A stretch of DNA of 64,000 nt from Tabrizicola sp. TH137 (GTDB lineage Bacteria; Pseudomonadota; Alphaproteobacteria; Rhodobacterales; Rhodobacteraceae), in contig NZ_PKRQ01000001.1 of assembly GCF_002855575.1 (NCBI RefSeq), positions 744,001 to 808,000 on the forward strand, written 5' to 3'. The number at the start of each line of letters is the position of its first letter. The stretch's first letter is position 1. The notes beneath the pieces are model-generated. The model was not told the DNA's origin and made no database searches. It saw nothing but the letters and a program-made list of their open reading frames with translations. Positions 53,279 to 62,972 of this stretch are shown here, in pieces. The position numbers and the translations under genes were made by a program.

Positions 53279-54794
53279 CATGACGCCCTGCCTTCTCGGG
53301 ATCGACAACGGCCTGACCATGACCAAGGCCGTGGTCTTCGATGCCATGGGCCAGGTCCTTGCCGTGTCGCGCCGCCGCATCGCCCAGTCCATCCCGGCCC
53401 CCCGCTTCGTCGAACGCGACATGGAGGCGCTCTGGTCCGCCACCGCCCAGGCGATGGCCGAGGCCGTCACCGCTTCCGGCGCCGCAGGCCGCATCGCCGC
53501 CATCGCCGCCACCGCCCATGGCGACGGGCTCTATCTGCTTGACCGTGACCGCCGCCCGCTCGGCCCCGGCATCCTCTCGCTCGACAGCCGCGCCGGTGCC
53601 ATCGCCGACGCCTGGGCAGCGGACGGCACCGCCGCCAGGGCGCTCGCGCTCTCCGGCCAGATGCCCCATGCCTCCGCCCCGGCCACGCTTCTCGCCTGGA
53701 TGCGGCGCGAAGAGCCCGCCCGCTTCGCCCGCATCGGCCACATCCTCGCCTGCAAGGACTGGCTGCGCTTCTGCCTCACCGGCAGCATCGGCACGGACCT
53801 GACCGAAGCCAGCACCTCCTTCACCGATGTCCGCAGCCAGACCTATTCCGACGACATCCTCGCCCTCTATGGCCTCTCCGCCCTGCGCGACGCCCTGCCG
53901 CCGATGGACCGCCCCGATACCGTCGTGGGCACCCTCCGCCCCGAGTCCGCCGCGCTTTGCGGCCTGCCCGCAGGCATTCCCGTCGTCGCCGGTCTGCATG
54001 ACGTCACCGCCTCCGCGCTCGGGATCGGCGGGCATGGGCAGGGCCGTGTTGCCATCGTCGCCGGGACCTATTCCATCAACGAAACCGTCTCCTCCCGCCC
54101 GCAGATCGACGCCCGCTGGTTCTGCCGCAACGGCCTGCGCCCCGGCGAATGGAACAACATGGCGATCTCCCCCGCCTCCGCCGCCAATTACGACTGGTTC
54201 CTCGACACCTTCTGCGGCACCGACCGCGCAAGGGCCGAAGCGGCAGGCCAGTCCATCCACGCCCTCCTCGCCCCTGAAATCGAGGCCGCGCTCGCCCGCC
54301 CCTCCACCCTGCTCTTCCACCCCTATCTCTACGGCTCGCCCCATGGCCCGCAGGCCAGCGCGGGCTTCATCGGCCTGCACGGCTGGCACGACCGGGGCGA
54401 CATGCTCCGCGCCGTGATCGAAGGCATCGCCTTCAACCACCGCGTCCATGTCGATGCCCTGCGCGACGGTTTCGCCCCGACCGAGGCCCGGCTCACCGGC
54501 GGCATCTCCCGCAGCCCGCTCTTCGCCCAGGTCTTCGCCGATGCGCTGGGCCTCTCCGTCACCGTCACCGAAACCGACGAAGCCGCTGCATGGGGCGCCG
54601 CCCTCTGCGCCGGGGCGGGCATCGGCCTCTTCGCCGCCCCCACCGACGATCCGCGCGACCTTGCCGCAACCTCCCGCCACTACCACCCCGACCCGGACCG
54701 CAGCGCCGCGCTGGCCACCCGTTACCGCCTCCATTGCGACATCAGCGCCGCCATGGCCCCGCTCTGGCCCCGCATCGAAGCCCCCGCATCATGA
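53271..54794 (+). CDS. Second FGGY-family carbohydrate kinase
   Basis: 507 residues. ATP-site GIDNGLTMTKAVVFD (10-24), ATAHGDGLYLLD substrate region and catalytic Asp in AGLHDVTASALG. It is distinct from EryA in this window: the motifs align but identity looks low. The family includes kinases for xylulose, ribulose, glycerol and tetritols. Coupled upstream to a DeoR regulator and downstream (ATGA, 54791-54794) to a GlpD-like dehydrogenase, repeating the EryA-EryB logic. Substrate possibly another tetritol or pentitol; not provable here. Confidence 0.88.
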   Translation: MPDMTPCLLGIDNGLTMTKAVVFDAMGQVLAVSRRRIAQSIPAPRFVERDMEALWSATAQAMAEAVTASGAAGRIAAIAATAHGDGLYLLDRDRRPLGPGILSLDSRAGAIADAWAADGTAARALALSGQMPHASAPATLLAWMRREEPARFARIGHILACKDWLRFCLTGSIGTDLTEASTSFTDVRSQTYSDDILALYGLSALRDALPPMDRPDTVVGTLRPESAALCGLPAGIPVVAGLHDVTASALGIGGHGQGRVAIVAGTYSINETVSSRPQIDARWFCRNGLRPGEWNNMAISPASAANYDWFLDTFCGTDRARAEAAGQSIHALLAPEIEAALARPSTLLFHPYLYGSPHGPQASAGFIGLHGWHDRGDMLRAVIEGIAFNHRVHVDALRDGFAPTEARLTGGISRSPLFAQVFADALGLSVTVTETDEAAAWGAALCAGAGIGLFAAPTDDPRDLAATSRHYHPDPDRSAALATRYRLHCDISAAMAPLWPRIEAPAS

Positions 54795-56443
54795 CCCAGC
54801 CCACCGAAATCGACGTCCTCATCCTCGGCGCCGGAATCAACGGCGCGGGCCTGTTCCGCGACCTTTGCGAACAGGGCCTGACCTGCGTGATCCTGGACAA
54901 GGCCGATTTCGCCTCCGGCACCTCCGCCGCGCCCTCCCGCCTCATCCATGGCGGCATCAAATATCTGGAAACCGGCGAATTCCGCCTCGTCGCGCAATCC
55001 ACGCTGGAACGGAACCTGCTCCTGCGCAACGCGCCCCATTCCGTCCGCCCGCTGCCCACCGTCATTCCCATCTTCTCGTGGTTCAAGGGCATTCCCGCCG
55101 CCCTGCGCACGCTTTTCGGCTCCACCACCGCGCCGCGCAGCCGGGGGGCGGTGCTGATGAAGATCGGCCTGGCGCTCTATGATTTCTATGGCTCCCGCGC
55201 CCGCGTCATGCCGCGCCACGCGCTCTGGTCGCGCCACCGCGCCCTGGCGACCCTGCCGCCGCTCACCCCCCGCATCGTCGCCGCCGGCACCTATTACGAT
55301 GCCTTCGTGACTCAACCCGAACGGCTCGTCCTCGAACTCGTGCAGGACGGCATCGCCGCCAGCCCCGCCTCCCGCGCCCTGACCTACGCCACGCTCGACG
55401 GCACGGAAGGCGGCACCGTCCACCTGAGCGATGCCACCGGCAGGCCGCATGCCCTGCGCCCCCGGATCACCGTCAACGCCGCCGGTCCCTGGATCGACGC
55501 CGTCAACCGCCAGCTCGGCCATGACAGCCGCCTGATCGGCGGCACCAAGGGCTCGCATATCCTGCTCGACCATCCCGATCTCATCCGCGCCCTGAACGGC
55601 CGGATGATCTATTTCGAGGCCGATGACGGCCGCATCTGCCTCGTCTTCGATTATCTCGGCCGCGCCCTTGTCGGCTCCACCGACATCCGCGCCGACGATC
55701 CCGAAACCGTCCGCTGCGAAGAGGATGAAATCGCCTATTTCCTCGACAGCCTCCGCAGCCTCCTGCCCGGCCTGTCCTTCGACCGGTCGCAAATCGTCGC
55801 CTGCTATTCCGGCATCCGCCCCTTGCCCCGCTCCGACGGCACCGCCGCCGGTCTCATCAGCCGCGATCACTCCGCCCCTGTGGCCGAACCCACCGCCACC
55901 CGCCCCTTCCCCATCATCTCTCTCGTGGGCGGCAAGTGGACCACCTTCCGCGGCTTCGCCGAAGAGGTGGCCGACGACATCCTGAAACGCCTCGCCCGCC
56001 CCCGCCGCGTCTCCACCCGCGACCTGCCCATCGGCGGCGGCCGCAGCTTCCCGCAAGACCCCGCCGCCTTCGCCGCCGCCCTCGCCCGCGACACCGGCCT
56101 CACCCAGGCCCGCGCCGCCGAATTGCTGGATCGATACGGCACCACCGCCACCGCCTTCGCGCAGGTTGAGGCGAATTCCCCCCGCCTCCCCGACGCCCCC
56201 ACCTGGTCCGAGGCCGAAATCACCCACATCGCCCGCAGCGAACAGGTCACCCACCTGACCGACATCCTGCTCCGCCGCACGCCCCTCGCCCTGACCGGCG
56301 AAGTCACCCCCCGCAACCTGCCCCGCATCGCCGAACTGGCCGCCGCCGCGCTGGGCTGGTCGCCCGAAAGGATGCAGCAGGAACTGGAAGAAACCCGCGC
56401 CCTGCTTACCCACCGCCACCGCCTGCGCGGCTTTGCCGTCTGA
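54791..56443 (+). CDS. Second GlpD-like FAD-dependent polyol-phosphate dehydrogenase
   Basis: 550 residues. FAD motif LGAGINGAGLFRDL (11-24), then GTSAAPSRLIHGGIKYLE and YSGIRPLPRSDG. It is about 45 residues longer than the EryB in this window and has a full C-terminal GlpD helical domain (about 420-545). Likely oxidises the phosphorylated product of the upstream kinase and reduces quinone. True sn-glycerol-3-phosphate dehydrogenase is the main alternative, but an ordinary GlpK/GlpD pair would usually come with glycerol transport. Confidence 0.88.
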   Translation: MTQPTEIDVLILGAGINGAGLFRDLCEQGLTCVILDKADFASGTSAAPSRLIHGGIKYLETGEFRLVAQSTLERNLLLRNAPHSVRPLPTVIPIFSWFKGIPAALRTLFGSTTAPRSRGAVLMKIGLALYDFYGSRARVMPRHALWSRHRALATLPPLTPRIVAAGTYYDAFVTQPERLVLELVQDGIAASPASRALTYATLDGTEGGTVHLSDATGRPHALRPRITVNAAGPWIDAVNRQLGHDSRLIGGTKGSHILLDHPDLIRALNGRMIYFEADDGRICLVFDYLGRALVGSTDIRADDPETVRCEEDEIAYFLDSLRSLLPGLSFDRSQIVACYSGIRPLPRSDGTAAGLISRDHSAPVAEPTATRPFPIISLVGGKWTTFRGFAEEVADDILKRLARPRRVSTRDLPIGGGRSFPQDPAAFAAALARDTGLTQARAAELLDRYGTTATAFAQVEANSPRLPDAPTWSEAEITHIARSEQVTHLTDILLRRTPLALTGEVTPRNLPRIAELAAAALGWSPERMQQELEETRALLTHRHRLRGFAV

Positions 56444-56497
56444 CAGCCGCCACGGCGGCAATTGCCCCACCCCCGCACTTCCCCTACCCTCAGGCCC

Positions 56498-57322
56498 ATG
56501 CGCCTGCCCAACATTCCCGTCATCCTCAAGGACCTCTGGCACCTCTCCGACGAGAGGGAGCTTGATCTCATCGCCGCGGGCATCGCCTTCTACGGCTTCC
56601 TCGCGCTCTTCCCCGCTGCCGCCGCCGTCATCGCCATCTGGGGCAGCTTCGCCGATGCCACCCTGATCCGGCAGGAACTGGAACTCGCCCGCGACTACCT
56701 GCCCCCCGATGCCTGGGCGCTGATCTCCAACCAGATCGAGGCATTGCTGGCCGTGCAATCCGGCCTCGGCCTTGCCACGGTCATTTCCATCGCCCTCGCG
56801 CTCTGGACGGCCCGCGCCTCGGTCGCGGCGCTGATGCGCGGGCTCAATGCCATCCACGGCCTGCCCAACCGCGCGGGCCACTGGCACCAGCTCCGCGCGC
56901 TTCTTCTGACCTTCGTCATGATCGGCCTTGCCATCGCGGCCCTGATGGCCGCCGTCATCGGCCCCCTGATCCTCAGCTTCCTGCCGCTCGGCGCCTTCGC
57001 CACACTGGCCCTCGAAGGCGTGCAACTGATCGTCAGCCTGATGATCGTCGTCATCGGCGTGGCGCTGATCTACCGGCTCGGCCTCAACCGCCGGATCCAG
57101 CATCCGCTCTTCACGCGCGGCATCCTTGTCGCCGTCATCATCTGGATTGCCGCCTCACGCGGGCTGGTGGTCTATCTGGCGAATTTCGACACCTACAACC
57201 GCATCTACGGCTCCATCGGGGCGGTCGCCGCGCTGCTCGTCTGGCTTTACCTCTCCGGCTACGCGATCCTTCTGGGCGCGGCAGTCGATGCCGCCCGCGC
57301 CCGCCGCGCGACCGATCAGTAA
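56498..57322 (+). CDS. YihY/BrkB family inner-membrane protein
   Basis: 274 residues with about six membrane segments. BrkB-family landmarks are LIAAGIAFYGFLALFPAAAA, the RASVAALMRGLN loop and GSIGAVAALLVWLYLSGYAILLGA (read as two strings). Function uncertain; a lipid- or envelope-transport role has been proposed for the family. ATG 56498. Its end overlaps the end of the convergent tamB by 7 bp. Confidence 0.9.
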   Translation: MRLPNIPVILKDLWHLSDERELDLIAAGIAFYGFLALFPAAAAVIAIWGSFADATLIRQELELARDYLPPDAWALISNQIEALLAVQSGLGLATVISIALALWTARASVAALMRGLNAIHGLPNRAGHWHQLRALLLTFVMIGLAIAALMAAVIGPLILSFLPLGAFATLALEGVQLIVSLMIVVIGVALIYRLGLNRRIQHPLFTRGILVAVIIWIAASRGLVVYLANFDTYNRIYGSIGAVAALLVWLYLSGYAILLGAAVDAARARRATDQ

Positions 57323-60300
57323 TCCTTCTCGAAGAATATCCCCAACCCCGTCTCGCCGGTCGATCCCGTGCGCCCCCGCACCGTCACGCTGTCGGTCAGA
57401 TCAAGGTTCAGGTTGATCTGGCTCTGGCCTTTGTCATCCACCTCGATCTGGGAATAGACGTTCTCCGACAGATACTTCCCCGCCCGCACCGTGGCCCCGC
57501 CATCCGCCCCGGTCTGCACGTCCAGATCATCCAGCCCGAACCCCTCGCGCAGCCGCCCGACAATCCCGATCCCGCCACGCCCGGCCAGGGTCGCCACTGC
57601 ACTGGCCAGTTGCGCCGCCTGCAAGGCCGACAGCGAGTCGATCCCCCGCCCGAACAGCAGCCGCGACAGCACCTCCTCCTCCGGCAGTTCGGGGGTGGAG
57701 GTGAAGCTCACCTCCGGCTCCGTCGCCGGCCCGTCGATCCGCACGAAACTGGTGATCCCGTCGCTTTCATTCGATGCCGCCACCGCTAGCATCGGCACGA
57801 AATCCCCCTCCAGCGTCAGCGAGGCCTGCGTCAGGTCCAGCCGCTTGCCCAGAATATCCAGCCGCCCCCGGATCAGGTCGAACGCCCCCGACGGCACCAC
57901 CGCCGCCGTCGTCCCGCCCAGCCGCAACTCGCCCCCCAGTTCCGCATCCAGCCCCCGCCCCCGGATATAGATCTGCGACGGCGCGGATATCGTTAGGTCG
58001 AGCGCGATGGGCCGCCCCCCGCCGCCACCACCCCCGCCCGACCCGTCATCCAGCAAGCCCGCCCGCGCCCGCATCTCCCGCACCGCACCTGGCTCGTTCA
58101 CATGGCGCAGATCGGGAATATCCGCCGCCCCGCCCAGACCGGTGGACGGAATCTGCACCTCCGTCTCGCTCAGCACGATGCGCCCAGCCAGAACCGCGCC
58201 CCCCGTCACCGGCCCGCGCAGGGTAATCTCGCCATTCGCCGTGGTCTGGAACAGTTGCGGATCGCGCAGGATCGCGCCTTGCAACCCCACCCGCAAATCG
58301 GCCGGGAAGGGCGCGGTCAGCCCGACCGTGCCGCCCAACTCCACCCGCCCACCGCTCGTCAGCGCCGCACCGCCCGCAATCTGCGCGCGCCCCTGCGCCA
58401 GATCGGCCGTCACGCCCACATCCTGCAAGGCGAGGAACACCGACGGATCGGCGATCCGCCCCCCGCTCAGCGCCACCCGCCCCGACAGGGACGACACCGC
58501 CGCAGGCCCCGCCATCCGCAGATCGAACCGCACCGGGCCAGAGATCAACTGCCCCGCAAGAAAGGCATTGGCCAGCCCCGCCTGCGCCTGCCCTGCAATG
58601 GTCAGGTCCGCAGTGCCAGTCTCCAGCAACCGCCCCGCCACCCGCGCATCAATCCCCCCCGGCCCCTGCCCGCGCATATCAAGGCGAATCCCGCCCCCCT
58701 CCTGCGCCGCCGTCCCGGCCACGGTCAGCGGCCCGGGAAACTCCGGCAACAAAAGCGCAAGGTCCGCGATTCGCGCCGTCAGGTCCAGCGCCTCGCCCCG
58801 CGACGCGGCGCGCAAGGAAACCTGCGGATTGCTCACCTCCACCCGGTTCACCGTCAAGCGCGCGCCCGTCTCCACATCCAGCGCCAGCAGCGTCTCGCCC
58901 CGCAGCAGACGGTCCGCTTCGGCCTGCCCTACGGCCAAGCCCCGCCCCCGCCCGTCCAGCACAAGCCGCGCCGCCTCGGGCGCGCCCGTCACCCGCAGCT
59001 CGCCAGCCAGCGCCCCCCGGAACCCGCCACCCAGCGCCGCCAGATCGCGAAAATCCACCCGCGCCGTCAGGTCCAGCGCCCCGCTCGTCACCCGCCCCTG
59101 CGCCGTCGCGTCCAGCATCCCCGCCGCCACCGACAGTGCCCGCAACTCCGTCCCCGTCTCGTCCCGCTTTGCCGACAGGTCGATCCGCGCCAGCCCGCGC
59201 AGCAGCGCATCCGCCTGTGCCTGCCCGATGGCAACATCCGTCCCCTCGACCGTCACCTCCCCATCGAAGGCCCCGGTCAGCGGGCTCGCCGCACCCTCCA
59301 CCACCACACGCGCCGCGCCACCAAGCGGACGCCCCGCCAGACCCGACAACCGCCCCAGATCATCCACCGTCGCCTCGGCCTGCCCCGATACGCGCAGCGC
59401 CGCCTCCAGCCCTTCGATCAGGGCCCGACCCTGCAACGCATAACTCTGACCGTTCAGCACGATCTTCGGCAGGCGCAACCCATCGCCCCCCTGCCGCCAG
59501 GACAGGACGACAGACCCCGTCACCTCCGACCCCAGCGCCGTTGCCAGCGCCGCGTCCTCCGGCACCAGCCCCGCGCCCGCGAAATCCAGGACCGCGCCCA
59601 GATGCGCCGCCCCCTCCCGCCGCCACAGCCGCCCCGCCCCATCCAGCGCCAGCCGCTCTGCCGCGAATCCCGGCTGATCCAGCCCCGCAATCACCAGATC
59701 CGCCGTCCACCCCTCGCCGGCCGCCCGGTCATAGCCCACATCCAGATCGACAGACCGCACCCGCATCTCGCCCGACACCGGCAGCAGCACGGGCGACCCA
59801 TCCGCCAGCCCGATCCGCCCCGCCACGTCAAAGGCGAGGGGCATCCCATCCGCCCCCACCGTCGCCGCCCCGCGCAGCGCCAACGCCTGCGCCGACAGGT
59901 CAAAGGACCGCAGCCGCAGCACCCCCTCCACCGACCGCTCGCCCTCCGCCACCAGCGCGATCCGGTCTCCGAAGAAGGCCGCGTAATCCGGCAACCACAG
60001 CGGCGCGAGGTCGCCCGCCAGATCGACCGCAAACCCCTGCCCGCCATCCTCCGCGCCCAGCAGTTCCACCGTCCCCGCCAGCCGCTCCTGCCCGTCCGTC
60101 GTCAAGCCAACCGTTGCCGTGAAATCGCTGATCGGTCCCTCGCCCTGCACCGCCAGCCGCGCCGCAGGCGCGCCCGGAATGCCCAGCTTGGATACAGCGA
60201 TCCCGCCCGCCTCTTCCTCGGCCACCAGATCCAGCAGGAATTGCCCGCTCGCATTCGCATAGGCCGCCGTCAGGTCCAGCCGCCCAGCAGGCCCATCATC

Positions 60301-60828
60301 CACCCGCTCCAGCAAAAGCTCTGTCCGCCCCTCGCCCCCCGCCAGCGTCGCCGATGCCTCCAGCCGCCCCTCGATCCCCTCGCCCAGCACGGCCTCGCCC
60401 AGCACGATCCGCTCCGCCGCCAGCCGCCCGATGGAAATGCTCACCGGCAATTCCGGCAGCGCAAACGTCCCCGCCTCCGGCGACGGCGCCGCCTCCTCGC
60501 CCTCCGGCACCCGCTCCAGCACGATCTCCCGCGCCGAAAGCTCCGACACATTCACCTCGCCACGCAGCAGGGCAGACCGGCTCCAGTCCAGCACCACCCC
60601 ATCCAGCGTCAGCCAGATGCCCGCATCATCCGCGATGGTCAGCCGGTCAATCGTCGCCCGCGACGACAACGCCCCGGCAAAACCGGTGATCGTCACCTGC
60701 CGCCCGGCACCTGAAAGATTGTCCTCCAGAAAGGCCGTCAGGAAATCGCGGTCATCCTCCTGCGCCGCCGCCCCGATGGGCAAAAGGCACAGCGCCAGAA
60801 CCGGCAGCGATGGGCGCCATCCCCGCAT
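57316..60828 (-). CDS. tamB: Translocation and assembly module protein TamB
   Basis: 1170 residues. An N-terminal signal/anchor (about 5-23) precedes a very long beta-rich region with repeating VDLAG/LDGRG strands, then the conserved C-terminal DUF490 domain (about 830-1170: LIRGRLDILGKRLDLTQASL, EEVLSRLLFGRG, VRAGKYLSENVYSQIEVDD as shorter strings). TamB spans the periplasm and moves phospholipids or outer-membrane proteins with TamA. Start ATG 60828 overlaps the tamA stop by 1 bp. Confidence 0.93.
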   Translation of the reverse strand: MRGWRPSLPVLALCLLPIGAAAQEDDRDFLTAFLEDNLSGAGRQVTITGFAGALSSRATIDRLTIADDAGIWLTLDGVVLDWSRSALLRGEVNVSELSAREIVLERVPEGEEAAPSPEAGTFALPELPVSISIGRLAAERIVLGEAVLGEGIEGRLEASATLAGGEGRTELLLERVDDGPAGRLDLTAAYANASGQFLLDLVAEEEAGGIAVSKLGIPGAPAARLAVQGEGPISDFTATVGLTTDGQERLAGTVELLGAEDGGQGFAVDLAGDLAPLWLPDYAAFFGDRIALVAEGERSVEGVLRLRSFDLSAQALALRGAATVGADGMPLAFDVAGRIGLADGSPVLLPVSGEMRVRSVDLDVGYDRAAGEGWTADLVIAGLDQPGFAAERLALDGAGRLWRREGAAHLGAVLDFAGAGLVPEDAALATALGSEVTGSVVLSWRQGGDGLRLPKIVLNGQSYALQGRALIEGLEAALRVSGQAEATVDDLGRLSGLAGRPLGGAARVVVEGAASPLTGAFDGEVTVEGTDVAIGQAQADALLRGLARIDLSAKRDETGTELRALSVAAGMLDATAQGRVTSGALDLTARVDFRDLAALGGGFRGALAGELRVTGAPEAARLVLDGRGRGLAVGQAEADRLLRGETLLALDVETGARLTVNRVEVSNPQVSLRAASRGEALDLTARIADLALLLPEFPGPLTVAGTAAQEGGGIRLDMRGQGPGGIDARVAGRLLETGTADLTIAGQAQAGLANAFLAGQLISGPVRFDLRMAGPAAVSSLSGRVALSGGRIADPSVFLALQDVGVTADLAQGRAQIAGGAALTSGGRVELGGTVGLTAPFPADLRVGLQGAILRDPQLFQTTANGEITLRGPVTGGAVLAGRIVLSETEVQIPSTGLGGAADIPDLRHVNEPGAVREMRARAGLLDDGSGGGGGGGGRPIALDLTISAPSQIYIRGRGLDAELGGELRLGGTTAAVVPSGAFDLIRGRLDILGKRLDLTQASLTLEGDFVPMLAVAASNESDGITSFVRIDGPATEPEVSFTSTPELPEEEVLSRLLFGRGIDSLSALQAAQLASAVATLAGRGGIGIVGRLREGFGLDDLDVQTGADGGATVRAGKYLSENVYSQIEVDDKGQSQINLNLDLTDSVTVRGRTGSTGETGLGIFFEKDY

Positions 60829-62648
60829 CAGAAGGCCTGCCCCAGACCGACATAGATCTGCACGCCATCCCCCGTCGTCCCGCCAACCGGCGCCGCCACG
60901 TCCAGCCGGATCGGGCCAAAGCCGGTATCATAGCGCACCCCGATCCCGGCCCCGGAATGCCAGTCGCCCGCCCCGTCGAAGAAGGTCCCCACGTCGATCC
61001 GGCCAGTGTCAAAGAACCCCACCACCCCGATCCGTTCCGTCACCATGGCCCGCGCCTCAAGCTGCGTGCCGATGAAATGCGTCCCGCCGATCTTGGCCGA
61101 CAGCAGCCCGCGCGCCACGCTCACCCCCAGCGACTGATAGGGTTGCCCCCGCACCGTGCCGCCACCGCCGGAATAGAACAGGTCATCCCGCGGCGTCTCC
61201 AGCAGGGCCGACCCGTCGATCATCCCCAGTTGCAACCGCCCCGCCAGAACCACGCCATCTTCCGCCCCAAGGCCAAGATAGCCCCGCGCATCCAGCGTGC
61301 TGCGCGTGCCGCTGCCGGTAGTGCCAAAGCCGAAGAAGGGCTTCACCTCGGCATCCACATAGAACCCGTTCGCGGGGTTCAGCGGATCGTCGCGCCGGTC
61401 CCAGGTCACCCCGATGGGAATGCCCACATTGCGGAACAGGAAGGCATCGAACCCATCCCGCCCCTTGGCATATTCGTATCGAACCCCCAGCCGCCCGGTC
61501 AGCGTCTCGCTGAAGTAATGCGTGGCCTTCACGCCCACCATCGCCACATCGGCGAAGTAATCCTCTTCATCCAGATGCCCGATCTCCGCCTCGATCCCAA
61601 GCGTCGTGTCGGGGGTCAGCGTGGCAGGCCGGTCGATGGTCACGCCCAAAGCATAGTCGATGCCGGAATTCTGCGCCCCGATATTGGTGATCGACCCGTC
61701 GATCCGCAGCCGCTCCGCCCCGCCCAGCAGGTTGCGATGCAGCCAGAACCCGGTCAGCGACAGACCTTCCTCCGTCGCCACCTCGGCCCCGAAGCTGTAG
61801 CGGCGCGGCTTTTCCTCCACCACCGTCGCCGTGATCGGCAGAAGGTCGGGCGCCAGCACATCCCCCTCGGTCAGCGTGACCGACTTGAACACCCCCGTCC
61901 GCCGCAATCGCTGCGCCGCGCGGTTCAGTTCGGCGGGGGAATAGACCTCGCCCTCCGGCAGCCCAGCGATCTTGACGACACGCCGCACCTCCATCCGCTC
62001 CGCCCCCGTCACCGCCAGCGGACCAAAACGCAGCCGCGGCCCCGGCTCCAGCGCGATCCGCGCGGCCAGCGTGGCATCAGCATGGTTTGCCACCACCTCC
62101 TGCCCCGCGACCCCGGCCTTCGCATGGCCCTGATCGCGCCAGCCATTCACCCCTGCCGCCGCCGCCTCGCGGATGATCCCCGAAGGCGCGGGCTGTCCCA
62201 CGGCAAAACCCTTCGGCAGCACCGTCCCCGGTGCCAGCGGCGCGACCCGCGCCTCCGACAGGCGGAAGGCCGGCCCCGGCTCCACCCGCACCTCGATCAC
62301 GTCGATCCGGTCCGGCGCATCCAGCGGCGCGATCCCCGCCGCCTCGCGCCCATCGACACGCACCGAGATCACCCCGGAATAATGCCCCGCCCCGTACAGC
62401 GCACCCAGCAACCGCCCGTATTCCGCCCGCGCCGCGGCGAACAGATCCTGCGCGTCCTCCTGCCCGTCCAGTTCCGATGCCACCAGAAGGGATGCGCCCC
62501 GCAGGGTCTTCACCAGCGCCTCATCCGCCCCCGGTGCGGTGAAGTCCAGCCGTTCCAGGGCCATCACAGGCCCGGCCAGACCGGCCGTCAGGGCCACCAC
62601 TGCCGCAACAGCGCGGCAGGGCGACAAACGGGGGGAAAAAGCGATCAA
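60828..62648 (-). CDS. tamA: Outer-membrane TamA (BamA family)
   Basis: 606 residues. The signal peptide (about 1-30, ending VMA) is followed by POTRA domains to about 290 and a C-terminal Omp85 barrel that ends in Phe (GLGQAF). The start is TTG at 62648: GGAGG lies 5 bp before it and no ATG offers a complete signal peptide. Partner of TamB in the same operon. The 324-bp upstream gap contains the second 12-bp-periodic repeat. Confidence 0.93.
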   Translation of the reverse strand: MIAFSPRLSPCRAVAAVVALTAGLAGPVMALERLDFTAPGADEALVKTLRGASLLVASELDGQEDAQDLFAAARAEYGRLLGALYGAGHYSGVISVRVDGREAAGIAPLDAPDRIDVIEVRVEPGPAFRLSEARVAPLAPGTVLPKGFAVGQPAPSGIIREAAAAGVNGWRDQGHAKAGVAGQEVVANHADATLAARIALEPGPRLRFGPLAVTGAERMEVRRVVKIAGLPEGEVYSPAELNRAAQRLRRTGVFKSVTLTEGDVLAPDLLPITATVVEEKPRRYSFGAEVATEEGLSLTGFWLHRNLLGGAERLRIDGSITNIGAQNSGIDYALGVTIDRPATLTPDTTLGIEAEIGHLDEEDYFADVAMVGVKATHYFSETLTGRLGVRYEYAKGRDGFDAFLFRNVGIPIGVTWDRRDDPLNPANGFYVDAEVKPFFGFGTTGSGTRSTLDARGYLGLGAEDGVVLAGRLQLGMIDGSALLETPRDDLFYSGGGGTVRGQPYQSLGVSVARGLLSAKIGGTHFIGTQLEARAMVTERIGVVGFFDTGRIDVGTFFDGAGDWHSGAGIGVRYDTGFGPIRLDVAAPVGGTTGDGVQIYVGLGQAF

Positions 62649-62972
62649 TGAATCCTCCGGGCGCGCTGTTCAGACTATCGCAACTCCCCCAGCGCGGCGC
62701 AATCGCCGTCCCGGAAAGGCTGCCGATTTTCGCCGTCGCTCGGCAGGCCACGTCAGCCCCGCCGGTCAAGGGGCGGCCCGTCGAACCTCTCCTGCCGCCG
62801 AAAACATTAACCTCTCGGCCGGCGCCGAACCTCGCAAACGATGAACCTTAACGCCCTTCCATTGCACCGCACGCTGCGTGGCCACAGTTTGCGGCACAGA
62901 ATGCGGCACGCCCCGCGGTACAGCCGATGCAGCCCGAAAACGGCAGGGTGAAACCCCTTCGCCACCCGAATC
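62649..62972. other. 324-bp gap between tamA and the ROK gene
   Basis: No gene is supported. It contains the tamA ribosome-binding site (GGAGG on the minus strand at about 62654-62658) and the four-unit repeat at 62880-62922. Short open frames over the repeat read as a 4-residue periodic x-GT pattern, which is a by-product of the 12-bp period. Confidence 0.6.
62880..62922 (+). repeat. Four-unit 12-bp-periodic repeat (CGGCACA units), copy 2
   Basis: Units at 62880 (GGCCACA), 62892 (CGGCACA), 62904 (CGGCACG) and 62916 (CGGTACA), exactly 12 bp apart. Flanks and spacers are also shared with copy 1 at 15355: GCGTGGCCACA before unit 2, then TTG, and AGAAT between units 2 and 3. Here it lies upstream of tamA (minus strand) and downstream of the ROK gene. 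Confidence 0.65.

Noticed and set aside
54722-57103. 793-codon minus-strand open frame over the second dehydrogenase and BrkB gene
   Set aside because: Crosses two unrelated genes on the other strand and has the same shadow composition.
58102-60714. 870-codon plus-strand open frame over tamB
   Set aside because: Arg/Pro/Gln-rich shadow of the tamB coding sequence with no recognisable domain or start signal.
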